37,651 bases of DNA, from positions 1 through 37,651 of the forward strand of contig CAZGKF010000037.1 in the NCBI GenBank assembly GCA_964526475.1, given 5' to 3'. Numbering within the stretch: the first letter of the stretch is position 1; every line of letters begins with the position of its first letter. This document shows, piece by piece, positions 17,838-26,754 of this stretch. A model generated the notes under the pieces. The model was not told where the DNA came from and did not search any database. It saw only the letters and a list, made by a program, of their open reading frames with translations. Both the position numbers and the translations under genes were made by a program. This stretch comes from CAYVTV01 sp964526475 (lineage in GTDB: Bacteria > Bacteroidota > Bacteroidia > Bacteroidales > GCA-2748055).

Positions 17838-20495
17838 TTACTTTTTTGTATAGTATTTTTCGTAAAAAAGCAGGTATTTAGACAGATCTTTATCAGAGAA
17901 TAAAGAAGAAAGATTTTTTTCTGTAATAAGGAAAGTCTTAAGTTTACTTTTATCAATATCCTTGAAAGCTTCTGGATTCGAAATAAAAAGAATATAATAC
18001 CTGTTAGCAATTTCTATATTGTCGAATGATTTAATAATGAAAAGAGTTTTATCAGTAAATTGTTCTTGATGGATAGCCAGATTCAGATGACTAAAATTAT
18101 CAATATTGAAATTAATGATATTGAAATTCAACTGATTTATATCTGGTGAGGCCTCAGTTAGAATAGCAAAATGATGTGTGGCAGATTCATCATATGAATA
18201 TATTTCTTCCGCATAAGCTCTTTTATCGGCTATTTCAATTTCAGGGGAAGAGGTATAAATATGATTAATCATTTCCCTGGCGTAAATTCCGGTTTCATGA
18301 TCAGGGTAGTCTTTTGCTAATTGTTCCATTTCTGTTTTCAGAGCTTCTCTTCCATTAAGGCCACCAATAGCTAATGCTCTTATAAGTCTGAAGCGTGGAA
18401 ACAGATCGCTGTTCTCAAAGGAATTCAGGGCAATATCGGCATTTTGTATGACAGCATTAAATTCTGAATTATTTAATAATATGTATGTATCATCGTAAAA
18501 CTTCAGCTCTTTTTCTCTGGTTTCTTTAGTTTGCTTCAGATAATTGGGATCTGATAACATTTTTGCAGCAGGACTATCGGGAAATTTGCTAATAAGCAGA
18601 TTTTTGTATGTTTGAGATTTGGAAGGCTGGTTTAAACTGGAATATAATTCGTATAAGTTATAATATGCAGGTAGGGTAAATTGCTTATCAGGATATCTTT
18701 TTAGAAGCTCTTCAAATGATTCTGCTGCTTTAATATAATCTTTGAAGTCATATCTGTATATAATCCCCAGGTTAATAAGTGCTTTAGATAATGTCTCATG
18801 TGATTTTGTCATCATAGAATCAGTGAGCGGGATATTCTGAAGATAATATTCCCTGCTTTTAGTATTCAGAAGTCTTGAAGGGGCTTCTTCGGAAGCTACA
18901 TCAGGAGTGCCTTGCTCTCCAATCTCGTATATTTCTAATGACTGCTTATTTTTTCTTCTCCAGTTATCCTCAAGCCTTCTGTTTCCCCATATCATTCTGA
19001 ATTCAGGCTGACCAAAGCTTTTGGCATTGAGATTATAGAAATACCATTTTCCTTCTTCAGTTCCCATGCTATACCTGGAAGTTCCCTGAGCTGCCATCAT
19101 AGTTCCGAATTGACTATCAAGTTGTTCTTCCTGCTGTTTTTCCCTCTCCATTTCCTCACCTGCAATGAGGTCAGCGATTATTTTGTCAACAATAACAAAC
19201 CTTTCCTGATCCGTAAGCGATGCAAGCATTTGAAGACTATCTTCCAATTGATAGCTTGTGAGATTTTCCACTAAACCTGTAAGACTTGAAGTTTTGGCTT
19301 TAAGGGCATCGTAATTCTCATAATCCATGGCAATATTTTGTAAAGAGCTGTCGTAATAGGCCTGGGCAATTGGATAATCCTTGTTTGCATAATATATATC
19401 AGCCAATTTCAGGAATGAGAACCCCACCTGGTTATAATTATCAATACTATTTGCAACACTGAGTCTGAAATATTCGACAGCCTCTTCTTCATTATCCTGT
19501 TTAAGTTCCAGGTCACCAAGTGCAAAATAGATCTGATCAAGATATTCTTTGTTCTTGTCATCTTTCAGCATCTTTTTTAGTTGAGAATTAATTTCTTGTG
19601 CATTATCTGCACCTGCACGAAATGTCCCTGCCAAACTAATCTTTGCATTGAAAGTCATTTCATAGGGAGGGTTCATTTTAGTTATTTCCTTGTATTTATT
19701 ATTAGCCAGTTCAAATTGATCGTTTTTCTCATAGAGTTGAGCGAGAATATATGTATAGCGCAATCTAAGGACTTTTTTCCTGGTATATTTTAATGCTTCT
19801 TCAAGATATGGAATGGCTTTTGGGTAATCTTGCTGTTTAATATATAAATCAGCTAAAGTAATATTTACCTTATCCCAGAGTGATTTAGGCAGATTATCAT
19901 CCTTTTCAAGTAATAGCAATATACTTTCCGATTCTCTGTATTCCTTTATCTCATTATATACTCTTGCCATCCAGATCAAAGCATCGTAAATTACCGGTTC
20001 TCCGGGGAAGTCACTTATTATCCTCCTGAAAGTTTCAAGGGCAAGGAAAAAGTCTCTTTTATACACATATGATTTCCCCATTAAAAGAAGATTAACATCC
20101 ACCCATTTATTATATTCTTTTTTACTGTAGAACTCCTTCTGTTTTTTGGTCTGTATGCCTTTTTTCATTTCCGGTTTGGCGGTAATGGAATGAAGAGTGA
20201 TAACCTTTGTTGCTTTCATAATAGCTCTGTCCATATCCGGGGCAACCATTTGTGAAACTTTCTCAAGGGAAAAATAAAATACGGGAAGCATCCTGGAATA
20301 ATCATCAGACAAGTTTTTTTCTATGGTTGCAAGTCCTTTCTTAAAGCTTTCTGAACCATTATAAAAAACGTTATATCTGGATGTTACATTATGATATGTT
20401 CTTGTAACAACTGTATTTTTTTCAGTTGTGCAGCCAAATATCATAAATGATATTATGATGATAATAACAGGATAAGATCTTTTCACGCAAAACAT
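17838..20495 (-). CDS. porW: T9SS outer-membrane lipoprotein PorW/SprE (TPR repeats)
   Basis: PorW/SprE is an outer-membrane lipoprotein needed for type IX secretion and gliding, linking the PorN-side motor parts to the secretion pore. The 885-residue protein has a lipobox IFGC (Cys22). The family signature TRTYHNVTSRYNVFYNG follows directly at about 32-48. A long array of tetratricopeptide repeats is visible, with units such as LLMGKSYVYKRDFFLALETFRRI, YIKQQDYPKAIPYLEEAL and LGDLELKQDNEEEAVEYFRL. The C-terminal part (about 740-885) is less repetitive. A methionine- and glutamine-rich stretch (EREKQQEEQLDSQFGTMM) lies in the middle. It is the first gene of the run that continues with porX. 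Confidence 0.93.
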   Translation of the reverse strand: MFCVKRSYPVIIIIISFMIFGCTTEKNTVVTRTYHNVTSRYNVFYNGSESFKKGLATIEKNLSDDYSRMLPVFYFSLEKVSQMVAPDMDRAIMKATKVITLHSITAKPEMKKGIQTKKQKEFYSKKEYNKWVDVNLLLMGKSYVYKRDFFLALETFRRIISDFPGEPVIYDALIWMARVYNEIKEYRESESILLLLEKDDNLPKSLWDKVNITLADLYIKQQDYPKAIPYLEEALKYTRKKVLRLRYTYILAQLYEKNDQFELANNKYKEITKMNPPYEMTFNAKISLAGTFRAGADNAQEINSQLKKMLKDDKNKEYLDQIYFALGDLELKQDNEEEAVEYFRLSVANSIDNYNQVGFSFLKLADIYYANKDYPIAQAYYDSSLQNIAMDYENYDALKAKTSSLTGLVENLTSYQLEDSLQMLASLTDQERFVIVDKIIADLIAGEEMEREKQQEEQLDSQFGTMMAAQGTSRYSMGTEEGKWYFYNLNAKSFGQPEFRMIWGNRRLEDNWRRKNKQSLEIYEIGEQGTPDVASEEAPSRLLNTKSREYYLQNIPLTDSMMTKSHETLSKALINLGIIYRYDFKDYIKAAESFEELLKRYPDKQFTLPAYYNLYELYSSLNQPSKSQTYKNLLISKFPDSPAAKMLSDPNYLKQTKETREKELKFYDDTYILLNNSEFNAVIQNADIALNSFENSDLFPRFRLIRALAIGGLNGREALKTEMEQLAKDYPDHETGIYAREMINHIYTSSPEIEIADKRAYAEEIYSYDESATHHFAILTEASPDINQLNFNIINFNIDNFSHLNLAIHQEQFTDKTLFIIKSFDNIEIANRYYILFISNPEAFKDIDKSKLKTFLITEKNLSSLFSDKDLSKYLLFYEKYYTKK

Positions 20496-20809
20496 ACTTG
20501 TCAGTAAATAACTTTAAAATACATAGTATATTTTATTTCAGACCGGAAAAATAGTAAAAAAACTGATCAGGATTGATTAATTCCATTGCTTTGTTAGGTA
20601 TGATAAAAATTAATCGTTATTTTTATCAGTGAAAAAATTCCGTAGGGATTTAATAAAATCGTCGCAACTGCCTGAACAGATGCGCAAACTCAAAAAATAA
20701 ATGTTATTTGCTTTGGCGTGAAATCTTTTATTGTACGTTCACCAGAAGGGTTGTTCATAATCTTTAAGGTTTTTCTGCTTAGCATTAAACTTGTTAAAAT
20801 TTAAAAAAA
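20496..20809. other. 314-base divergent intergenic region
   Basis: It separates the starts of porW (minus) and the Gfo/Idh/MocA gene (plus) and must hold promoters for both. The clearest structure is an inverted repeat, TGATAAAAAT (20601-20610) and ATTTTTATCA (20619-20628), with an 8-base loop. No exact TAnnTTTG box at a good distance was found for either gene. Nothing coding was seen. Confidence 0.45.
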
Positions 20810-22183
20810 ATGAAGAAAGAAAGTAGTATTGTAAAGACCAGTTCAAGAAGGTCGTTTATTAAAAAGACATTAACCGGATCTGCAGGACTTATTGTAGCTT
20901 CAACTGCTAAAAGTTACAGCAGGATTATGGGAGCTAATGATCGTGTAAATGTAGCTATTGTCGGGTATTCTAACAGAACAAGAGGATCATTGATCCCCGC
21001 TTTTTTGAAAAACAATAAAAACATGAATTTCGCTTTTATCGGAGTTTCTGATATCTGGAATAAGAGGAGGGAAGCTGGAGCGGAAAGATTGAAAGAGCTG
21101 ACAGGTGATAAAATAAAAATGTACCGGAATAATGATGAGATGTATGCAGATAAGGATGTTGATGCTGTGATTATAGCTACAGCAGATTTTCAGCATGCCT
21201 TACATACTGTTGAGGCAGCCAGAGCAGGGAGAGATGCATATGTGGAGAAACCATTTGCGGAAACCATGGAAGATAACAGGCTTGCTTTTGCTGAAGTGAA
21301 AAAATCAGGTATTATAGTGCAGATAGGTTCTCAGAGAAGAAGTGGAAAGAAATATCATGCCGCTGCTGATTATATCAAATCGGGAAAGTTTGGTGACATA
21401 GTGATGGTTGAAATGACCTGGAATGTTAATCAACCCGGACGGTGGCGCAGACCCTCTGAGGTAAAGGATATCAGAGAGAGTGATACCGACTGGAAACGTT
21501 ATTTAATGAATCGTCCGCAGGAAGCATGGGATCCAAGAAAATATCTCGAGTTTCGCTTATTCTGGCCTTATTCTTCAGGGATTCCCGGTCAGTGGATGGC
21601 TCATCAGATTGATACGGTTCACTGGTTTACCGGATTACCGCATCCAAGAAGTGTAGCTGCGAATGGAGGAGTTTACTTATGGAAAGACGGAAGGACAAAT
21701 TTTGATACCATGACTGCAGTGTTTGATTATGGTCCGCTGGAGGATTCATCCAAAGGTTTTCAGGTAATCTATTCCTCCAGGTTCACTAATTCAGCTGGAG
21801 GAACTAAAGAAATTTATTATTCCAATGGTGGAGAGCTTAATATGAGTACCGGTAAAGTAACTTCCAACGGAGGCCTTAACGAGCAACATGCAAGCGCCAT
21901 GAATATGCAGCCAAATTTGCTTGAGGACTACTCACTTGCAGACAGTCAGGTTCAGGTGGTTACAAGTGCTGATACAGGAGCTGATAATGACACTGTTATG
22001 AATATGCTGAACTGGATGGAATGTGTCCGCAGCCGGAAAACACCTAATGCGCCCGTTGAGGGAGGGTATGCTCATTCAATAGCTAATATAATGACTACTG
22101 CTGCTTTACGAACAGGAGAATTTGTGACATTCGACACAAATAATCAGGAAGTTCTGGCAGGAGGTAAAGTTTTTAAATATTAA
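20810..22183 (+). CDS. Tat-exported Gfo/Idh/MocA family oxidoreductase
   Basis: This 457-residue protein begins with a twin-arginine signal (SRRSFIKK, about 12-19, then a hydrophobic stretch to about 35), so it is folded with its cofactor and then exported to the periplasm. The Rossmann domain starts at RVNVAIVGYSNRTRG (about 46-60). The family lysine lies in AYVEKPFAET, and an EMTWNVNQPGRW segment plus an HQIDTVHWFTG helix mark the substrate side. Members act on sugars or inositols with NAD(P), often tightly bound. The substrate cannot be read from sequence. It stands alone with its own terminator and no sugar-utilisation neighbours. Confidence 0.9.
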   Translation: MKKESSIVKTSSRRSFIKKTLTGSAGLIVASTAKSYSRIMGANDRVNVAIVGYSNRTRGSLIPAFLKNNKNMNFAFIGVSDIWNKRREAGAERLKELTGDKIKMYRNNDEMYADKDVDAVIIATADFQHALHTVEAARAGRDAYVEKPFAETMEDNRLAFAEVKKSGIIVQIGSQRRSGKKYHAAADYIKSGKFGDIVMVEMTWNVNQPGRWRRPSEVKDIRESDTDWKRYLMNRPQEAWDPRKYLEFRLFWPYSSGIPGQWMAHQIDTVHWFTGLPHPRSVAANGGVYLWKDGRTNFDTMTAVFDYGPLEDSSKGFQVIYSSRFTNSAGGTKEIYYSNGGELNMSTGKVTSNGGLNEQHASAMNMQPNLLEDYSLADSQVQVVTSADTGADNDTVMNMLNWMECVRSRKTPNAPVEGGYAHSIANIMTTAALRTGEFVTFDTNNQEVLAGGKVFKY

Positions 22184-22198
22184 ATTGCCTTGATCAGG

Positions 22199-22238
22199 GG
22201 TAGGGTCATGATTTTTTTTCATGACCCTACCGGGTTTT
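22199..22238 (+). terminator. Intrinsic terminator after the Gfo/Idh/MocA gene
   Basis: Perfect 13-bp arms (22199-22211 GGTAGGGTCATGA; 22219-22231 TCATGACCCTACC) enclose a loop made only of T residues. On plus, GGGTTTTTA follows, giving a normal U-tract. On minus no U-tract follows, so it mainly ends the plus-strand gene before the convergent phosphoesterase gene. Confidence 0.85.
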
Positions 22239-22285
22239 TACTTCAGAGTTTAATTTGAATGTAAATAATTAAAGCGGCGTAACTT

Positions 22286-23584
22286 TTATTTTAGAGGAAT
22301 TTCAAGGAAATTATCAGCAGGATAAAGATCTTTATAGAGTGTTTTTATCAGATTTCTTTTGAAGCCAATAAGGAATTTTCCTTTTAAGCTTATATCTTTC
22401 AGATCAAGTGGTTTATCAGGGCTTATCTCATCTCCTGCATAATGTGCAAGAAAGGCGTTAGCTACCTGGCCTGATAGCCCCCATGCCTCAACACTGTCAA
22501 CTTTCATTCCGATAAGAGTGTTGGCAGCTATGCCGGCAATTCCGGAATGAATATAATTTCCTGAATATTCTTCAAATGAAGGAATGGAAGGGATGCCGGT
22601 AATAAAATGAGAAGAAATATTCAATAACTGCGGGGAGGAAATGTTGATAATTCTTATGGGACAAGGATACGTTACGAGGGAACCTGTTTGAATATCGAGT
22701 ATGTAACTTTCATTACCAAATTTTTGCATGGTAATATCCTGGGCATGATAATGACCTGTAAAAACAATTTTTACTCCGGATTCAGCCAGAAGAGAAGCCA
22801 CTTTCCGATGATTGTCAACTACATATTCCCCATAATATTTCTTTTGTTTTTTATAATGCTCAAGAATTCCATGGTGCATCATTGCAATAAGCGACTTATT
22901 TTGTTTCCTAGCTTCCTGTAAAACCCCTGTAATCCATTCCATGGTTTCTTTACTGAATTTACCTCCGGTAATCGGATGCCCTTCAGCAGGATTCTCGTTG
23001 TAGAGACAGGCGTCAAGCCCAAGTAACCATAATCCCTTAATTGGCTCTGCCACATAACTGAGAGAATATTCATCGCGTAATATGGCATCTCCATAACCGA
23101 ATGATGCGTAAATCTGAGAAAACTCAAAGGGAGTAATGGTAGGAACCCTCTCCCTGGAATCACCTAAATAGCGGTAAGCATCAGGAACATTAATATCATG
23201 GTTTCCGGGTACAACAAAAACCTTTTTACCTGATTTACTTATTTTATCGAGCAGTTCGGTCATTTTAAGGTGGCTTACTTTCTCTCCGTCTTTTGTCAGA
23301 TCTCCGGGAATTAATACAAAGTCGGCTTCAGTATTGATAATAAATTTAACTGCTTCTTCCATTATTTCAAGACTCTCCCGAAGCAATTTGCGGTCGTTGT
23401 CAAGATAATCCTGAAAAGCTTTTCCCTCCACAAAGAGAGAGGGATCAAAAAAATGAGGATCACTGAAAACAATAAATTTCATCTGAGGATAATCCGGAAA
23501 TTTATGATCAGTATAATTCTTAAAGGCTAATACAAGATAGATTGCAATGAAGAAAATAAAAATGGTTTGAAAGTGTCTTTTCAT
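22286..23584 (-). CDS. Calcineurin-like metallophosphoesterase, exported
   Basis: The ATG at 23584 gives 432 residues; two codons upstream only a TTG is available. An N-terminal hydrophobic segment (about 5-22) without lipobox is a signal peptide or anchor. All blocks of the dinuclear metallophosphoesterase fold are present: FIVFSDPHFFDPS, FVLIPGDLTKDGE, VVPGNHDINVP, IAMMHHGILEH and VFTGHYHAQD. The last 100 residues form an extra domain (SSHFITGIPSIPSFEEY to the end) often found on Bacteroidota members. The substrate (phospholipid head group, nucleotide or glycerophosphodiester) is not predictable. It converges on the Gfo/Idh/MocA gene. Confidence 0.88.
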   Translation of the reverse strand: MKRHFQTIFIFFIAIYLVLAFKNYTDHKFPDYPQMKFIVFSDPHFFDPSLFVEGKAFQDYLDNDRKLLRESLEIMEEAVKFIINTEADFVLIPGDLTKDGEKVSHLKMTELLDKISKSGKKVFVVPGNHDINVPDAYRYLGDSRERVPTITPFEFSQIYASFGYGDAILRDEYSLSYVAEPIKGLWLLGLDACLYNENPAEGHPITGGKFSKETMEWITGVLQEARKQNKSLIAMMHHGILEHYKKQKKYYGEYVVDNHRKVASLLAESGVKIVFTGHYHAQDITMQKFGNESYILDIQTGSLVTYPCPIRIINISSPQLLNISSHFITGIPSIPSFEEYSGNYIHSGIAGIAANTLIGMKVDSVEAWGLSGQVANAFLAHYAGDEISPDKPLDLKDISLKGKFLIGFKRNLIKTLYKDLYPADNFLEIPLK

Positions 23585-23662
23585 AATCAATAAGATATGG
23601 AATAATTTACCGAATTTGACTGAAGAAATGAGTACAGGGAATGTTAAAATGAATATGATTAA

Positions 23663-24025
23663 TTAATTAACCTCAATTACATGAAACGGGATTTTAATTA
23701 GGACTCTAAAATCATTTCCAAGTTCATGCATAGAATCATCGTCGTAATCAAAATGCCAATAAATTACCATATCCCTTCCGCTCAGATACATCTCGTCCAG
23801 GGTTCCGAGAATATTTGAAAGAAATTTTTTCGAGCCACTGTTTATATACTCAAGATGAAACCTTATTTCTATTTTATCTTTGGTATCTAAAACCCCAGCC
23901 TGTATTTCATTTAAAATGGGAGTGTAAAAATCAAACGCATCTTCAGGAATTGACCGGCCTTTTATCTCAAGTACTCCACTCTCAAGAAGTACACTGGGGG
24001 TATTTTTTGTTCCTTCTATTACCAT
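23663..24025 (-). CDS. SiaC-family regulatory phosphoprotein (DUF1987)
   Basis: The 120-residue protein matches DUF1987/SiaC along its length: an N-terminal TKNTPSVLLESGVLEIKGRSIPEDAFDFYTPI, a central IRFHLEYINSGSKKFL and a C-terminal VIYWHFDYDDDSMHELGNDF. In Pseudomonas, SiaC is a partner-switch protein, phosphorylated by SiaB and dephosphorylated by SiaA, that activates the diguanylate cyclase SiaD. The phospho-acceptor region here is NSGS, so serine would be used. No SiaA, SiaB or GGDEF protein is nearby, so the partner is unknown. It is 53 bases from the small gene upstream and probably shares its transcript. Confidence 0.88.
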   Translation of the reverse strand: MVIEGTKNTPSVLLESGVLEIKGRSIPEDAFDFYTPILNEIQAGVLDTKDKIEIRFHLEYINSGSKKFLSNILGTLDEMYLSGRDMVIYWHFDYDDDSMHELGNDFRVLIKIPFHVIEVN

Positions 24026-24078
24026 GGTTTGAGAATTTAAGGGATTAAAGATAAGGAATATAAATTTTCAATATATAT

Positions 24079-24306
24079 TTATTGAAAAAATAAATTCGGT
24101 TTTTCAGTTTCGAAGAGTACGGGATAATCTCTGTCGAACTGGTTAAGAATTTCTACTATAATGGTTTCCCGCATAAATTTTGACTTATTTTCCACTTTGT
24201 ATTTTTTGCAATACGCTTCGATGGCTCGCATTTCACGGTTGTTAAACATTATAGTTTGTCGTTTTCGCCTGAGAAGATTTTCATCTCTTGACTTTCGTGC
24301 TTTCAA
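24079..24306 (-). CDS. Small ribbon-helix-helix-like protein
   Basis: The frame gives 75 residues from TTG at 24306; the only in-frame ATG is internal, at codon 20. The basic N-terminus (MKARKSRDENLLRRKRQ) leads into a strand (TIMFNNREM), a helix (RAIEAYCKKYKV) and a second helix (KSKFMRETIIVEILNQF), the order of a ribbon-helix-helix DNA-binding fold. A promoter-like box TATTTTTG lies 28-35 bases upstream, which fits the TTG start. It could regulate its own unit, including the SiaC-family gene. The family is not firmly recognised. Confidence 0.6.
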   Translation of the reverse strand: MKARKSRDENLLRRKRQTIMFNNREMRAIEAYCKKYKVENKSKFMRETIIVEILNQFDRDYPVLFETEKPNLFFQ

Positions 24307-24333
24307 ATTGCTCTGAGTTTAAGAAGACTTTTT

Positions 24334-24341
24334 CAAAAATA
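24334..24341 (-). promoter_or_regulatory. Promoter-like -7 box for the RHH-siaC unit
   Basis: The minus strand reads TATTTTTG, an exact match to TAnnTTTG, 27 bases before the TTG start at 24306. No good -33 element is visible. Confidence 0.4.
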
Positions 24342-24499
24342 AGGTTTAAAAGTTTTCCATAGCCAGGGTTCATAATGAAAGTATTAACAAGATTCTAACA
24401 TAACATTAATAACATTGGGATCTCTGCATGTAAAATTTGATAGTTCCGTAACAGGGAAAACACGAAACCGGCAATCGGATACAATGAGTTAATTAATGG

Positions 24500-24507
24500 T
24501 ATTTTTG
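24500..24507 (+). promoter_or_regulatory. Promoter-like -7 box for the small membrane protein
   Basis: TATTTTTG matches TAnnTTTG exactly and ends 53 bases before the ATG at 24561. The -33 region is not clear. Confidence 0.35.
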
Positions 24508-24560
24508 TATATTTATTACTGTAAATTATGTTTTAGGCTATTTGTATAAATAATTAAATA

Positions 24561-24761
24561 ATGAAAAAACTGATATTAGCTACAGGGATTACCGGAACAA
24601 TTCTTTTTCTGGTAAGTATCTATGCCTTTTTGTTTTCCGGGAATTTATTCAAGCCGGTAGCATATGGATTTCTTACTGTAACAGTTGTTTTTTTTATTCT
24701 TATGATAATTACAAAAACAAAGGAGGAGAGGGAGAGAAGAAGAAAAGCAGGCAGGTTCTAG
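24561..24761 (+). CDS. Small membrane protein, function unknown
   Basis: The 66-residue frame has two hydrophobic segments (about 4-25 and 34-51) joined by a short SGNLFKPVAY turn, and a strongly charged tail (TKTKEERERRRKAGRF). The positive-inside rule would put the tail in the cytoplasm, and the N-terminus too. Its stop overlaps the stop of lepA on the other strand by four bases (CTAG at 24758-24761). A promoter-like box precedes it. The hydrophobic pattern and clean start support a real gene, but no family is recognised. Confidence 0.6.
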   Translation: MKKLILATGITGTILFLVSIYAFLFSGNLFKPVAYGFLTVTVVFFILMIITKTKEERERRRKAGRF

Positions 24762-26545
24762 TCGAGTTTAAGAACAGCAAGGAAAGCTGTTTGAGGGACT
24801 TCAATATTACCTACCTGACGCATACGTTTCTTTCCTTTTTTTTGCTTCTCCAACAATTTTCTTTTTCTTGTAATATCGCCGCCATAACATTTCGCTGTTA
24901 CATCTTTTCGAACAGCTTTAACAGTTTCCCTGGAAATGATTTTCGCTCCGATTGCAGCCTGAATTGCAATATCAAATTGCTGGCGTGGAATAAGCTCTTT
25001 AAGTTTGGTGCACATTCTTTTCCCAAAATTATATGCATTTGTTCTGTGAATAAGAGTTGACAAAGCGTCTACCATTTCTCCATTAAGTAAAATGTCCAGT
25101 CTTACCAGGTCGGCTTTTTTATAATCTGAAGTATGGTAATCGAAGGAAGCATAACCTTTGGAGATACTTTTTAGCTTATCATAGAAGTCGAAGACTATTT
25201 CTGCAAGTGGCATTTCAAATCCAAGTTCCACCCTGTTCGTTGTCAGATAAAACTGACTTATAAGGGTGCCACGCTTTTCGAGACAAAGTTTCATGATGGA
25301 ACCAACATATTCCGCCTGCGAAATGATCTGGGCTTTAATGTATGGCTCTTCAATATACTCAATATAATTTGGTTCGGGTAACCCGGAGGGATTGTGCACG
25401 TCCACAGCTCCCTGCTTAACTGTGAAAACCTTGTATGAGACATTAGGCACAGTGGTTATCACATCCATATTAAACTCACGGTCAAGTCGCTCCTGAATAA
25501 TTTCCATATGCAGGAGTCCAAGAAAACCACAGCGAAATCCAAAACCGAGTGCGGCAGATGATTCAGGAACAAAGGTTAATGATGCATCATTTAACTGAAG
25601 TTTTTCGATGGAAGACCGCAGGTCTTCATAATCGTCTGCATCAACAGGATAAATTCCTGCAAAAACCATGGGTTTAACCTCAGAAAATCCTTCAATCATT
25701 GACGAACAGGGTCGTTCAGCATGAGTAATGGTGTCGCCTACTTTAACCTCCCGACTGGATTTAATTCCGGAGATAATATAACCAACATCTCCTGCATATA
25801 AAGCATCGCGGGGATGAGTTCTGAGACTTAAGACCCCTATTTCATCAGCATTGTACTCCTTTTTTGTTGAAAAGAACATAACCAGATCATTCTTTCGAAT
25901 GGTGCCGTTAAAAATGCGAAAATACGCGTAAATACCTCTAAATGAGTTGAATACAGAGTCAAATATTAAGGCCTGTAGTGGAGCTTCCGGGTCACCTGAA
26001 GGAGGTGGGATTCTGTTAACGATAGCAGCAAGGATTTCATCAACACCCAGTCCGGTTTTACCACTGGCTTCAATAATGTCTTCCCTTTTGCATCCTGTAA
26101 GATCAACTATCTGGTCTTTAACTTCCTCCGGCATGGCACTTTCCATGTCCATTTTATTCAGCACAGGTATTATTTCCAGATTATTGTCAATAGCCTGGTA
26201 TAGATTTGATATAGTTTGTGCCTGGATACCTTGTGTGGCATCAACGATCAGTAATGCTCCTTCACAGGCTGCAATGGAACGCGATACTTCATAGGAGAAA
26301 TCTACATGTCCGGGGGTATCAATAAGATTGAGAGTATATATTGCTCCTTCCTGCTCATACAACATTTGTATTGCATGACTTTTTATAGTTATTCCTCTCT
26401 CCCTTTCAAGATCCATATTATCGAGTACCTGATCTTTAAAATCTCTGGCGGAGACAGTATTTGTTATTTGTAACAATCTGTCGGCTATTGTACTCTTTCC
26501 ATGATCAATATGAGCTATTATGCAAAAATTCCTGATATTCTTCAT
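24758..26545 (-). CDS. lepA: Elongation factor 4 (LepA), translational GTPase
   Basis: LepA/EF4 binds the ribosome and affects elongation and subunit assembly under stress. The start is ATG 26545 (595 residues, the family norm). A GGAGG Shine-Dalgarno lies six bases upstream, and a promoter box at 26571-26578 leaves no room for the earlier in-frame ATG at 26596. G-domain motifs are AHIDHGKST (G1), RERGITIKS (G2), DTPGHVDF (G3) and NKMD (G4). The LepA-specific C-terminal domain ends with the basic KRKLLEKQKKGKKRM. The stop overlaps that of the convergent small membrane protein gene. Confidence 0.97.
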   Translation of the reverse strand: MKNIRNFCIIAHIDHGKSTIADRLLQITNTVSARDFKDQVLDNMDLERERGITIKSHAIQMLYEQEGAIYTLNLIDTPGHVDFSYEVSRSIAACEGALLIVDATQGIQAQTISNLYQAIDNNLEIIPVLNKMDMESAMPEEVKDQIVDLTGCKREDIIEASGKTGLGVDEILAAIVNRIPPPSGDPEAPLQALIFDSVFNSFRGIYAYFRIFNGTIRKNDLVMFFSTKKEYNADEIGVLSLRTHPRDALYAGDVGYIISGIKSSREVKVGDTITHAERPCSSMIEGFSEVKPMVFAGIYPVDADDYEDLRSSIEKLQLNDASLTFVPESSAALGFGFRCGFLGLLHMEIIQERLDREFNMDVITTVPNVSYKVFTVKQGAVDVHNPSGLPEPNYIEYIEEPYIKAQIISQAEYVGSIMKLCLEKRGTLISQFYLTTNRVELGFEMPLAEIVFDFYDKLKSISKGYASFDYHTSDYKKADLVRLDILLNGEMVDALSTLIHRTNAYNFGKRMCTKLKELIPRQQFDIAIQAAIGAKIISRETVKAVRKDVTAKCYGGDITRKRKLLEKQKKGKKRMRQVGNIEVPQTAFLAVLKLD

Positions 26546-26550
26546 TAATA

Positions 26551-26557
26551 ACCTCCG
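26551..26557 (-). promoter_or_regulatory. Ribosome binding site that fixes the lepA start
   Basis: GGAGGT on minus, with six bases between GGAGG and ATG 26545. Strong Shine-Dalgarno sites are uncommon in Bacteroidota, so this one is informative. Confidence 0.7.
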
Positions 26558-26570
26558 GAAAATTGAGGTA

Positions 26571-26578
26571 CAAATATA
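26571..26578 (-). promoter_or_regulatory. Promoter-like -7 box of lepA
   Basis: TATATTTG matches TAnnTTTG exactly. The likely transcription start near 26565 lies downstream of the ATG at 26596 and upstream of the chosen ATG at 26545. Confidence 0.5.
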
Positions 26579-26754
26579 TAAAAAAACAGAATGCACAGAA
26601 CCCGCAATCCTTTCGTCACTCGCAGACAGTAAAAACGATTGTGAAGCACCTCCTGATGCTCCTGTTACTCCGGTTCTTTACGGATCAAGGTTTTCAAAGC
26701 TAAGGAGAAAGTCAACAGAACGAATACAGTTCCATAACTTTATATTTGAATGTT

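Noticed and set aside
24065..24088. Hairpin TTTTCAAT/ATTGAAAA as a terminator of the small RHH gene
   Set aside because: The stem is only A/T-rich apart from one G-C pair and overlaps the stop codon region; it is too weak to call, and the SiaC-family gene follows closely.
26546..26596. Longer lepA beginning at the in-frame ATG 26596
   Set aside because: It adds 17 unusual residues, lies upstream of the promoter box at 26571-26578, and ignores the GGAGG site placed for ATG 26545.
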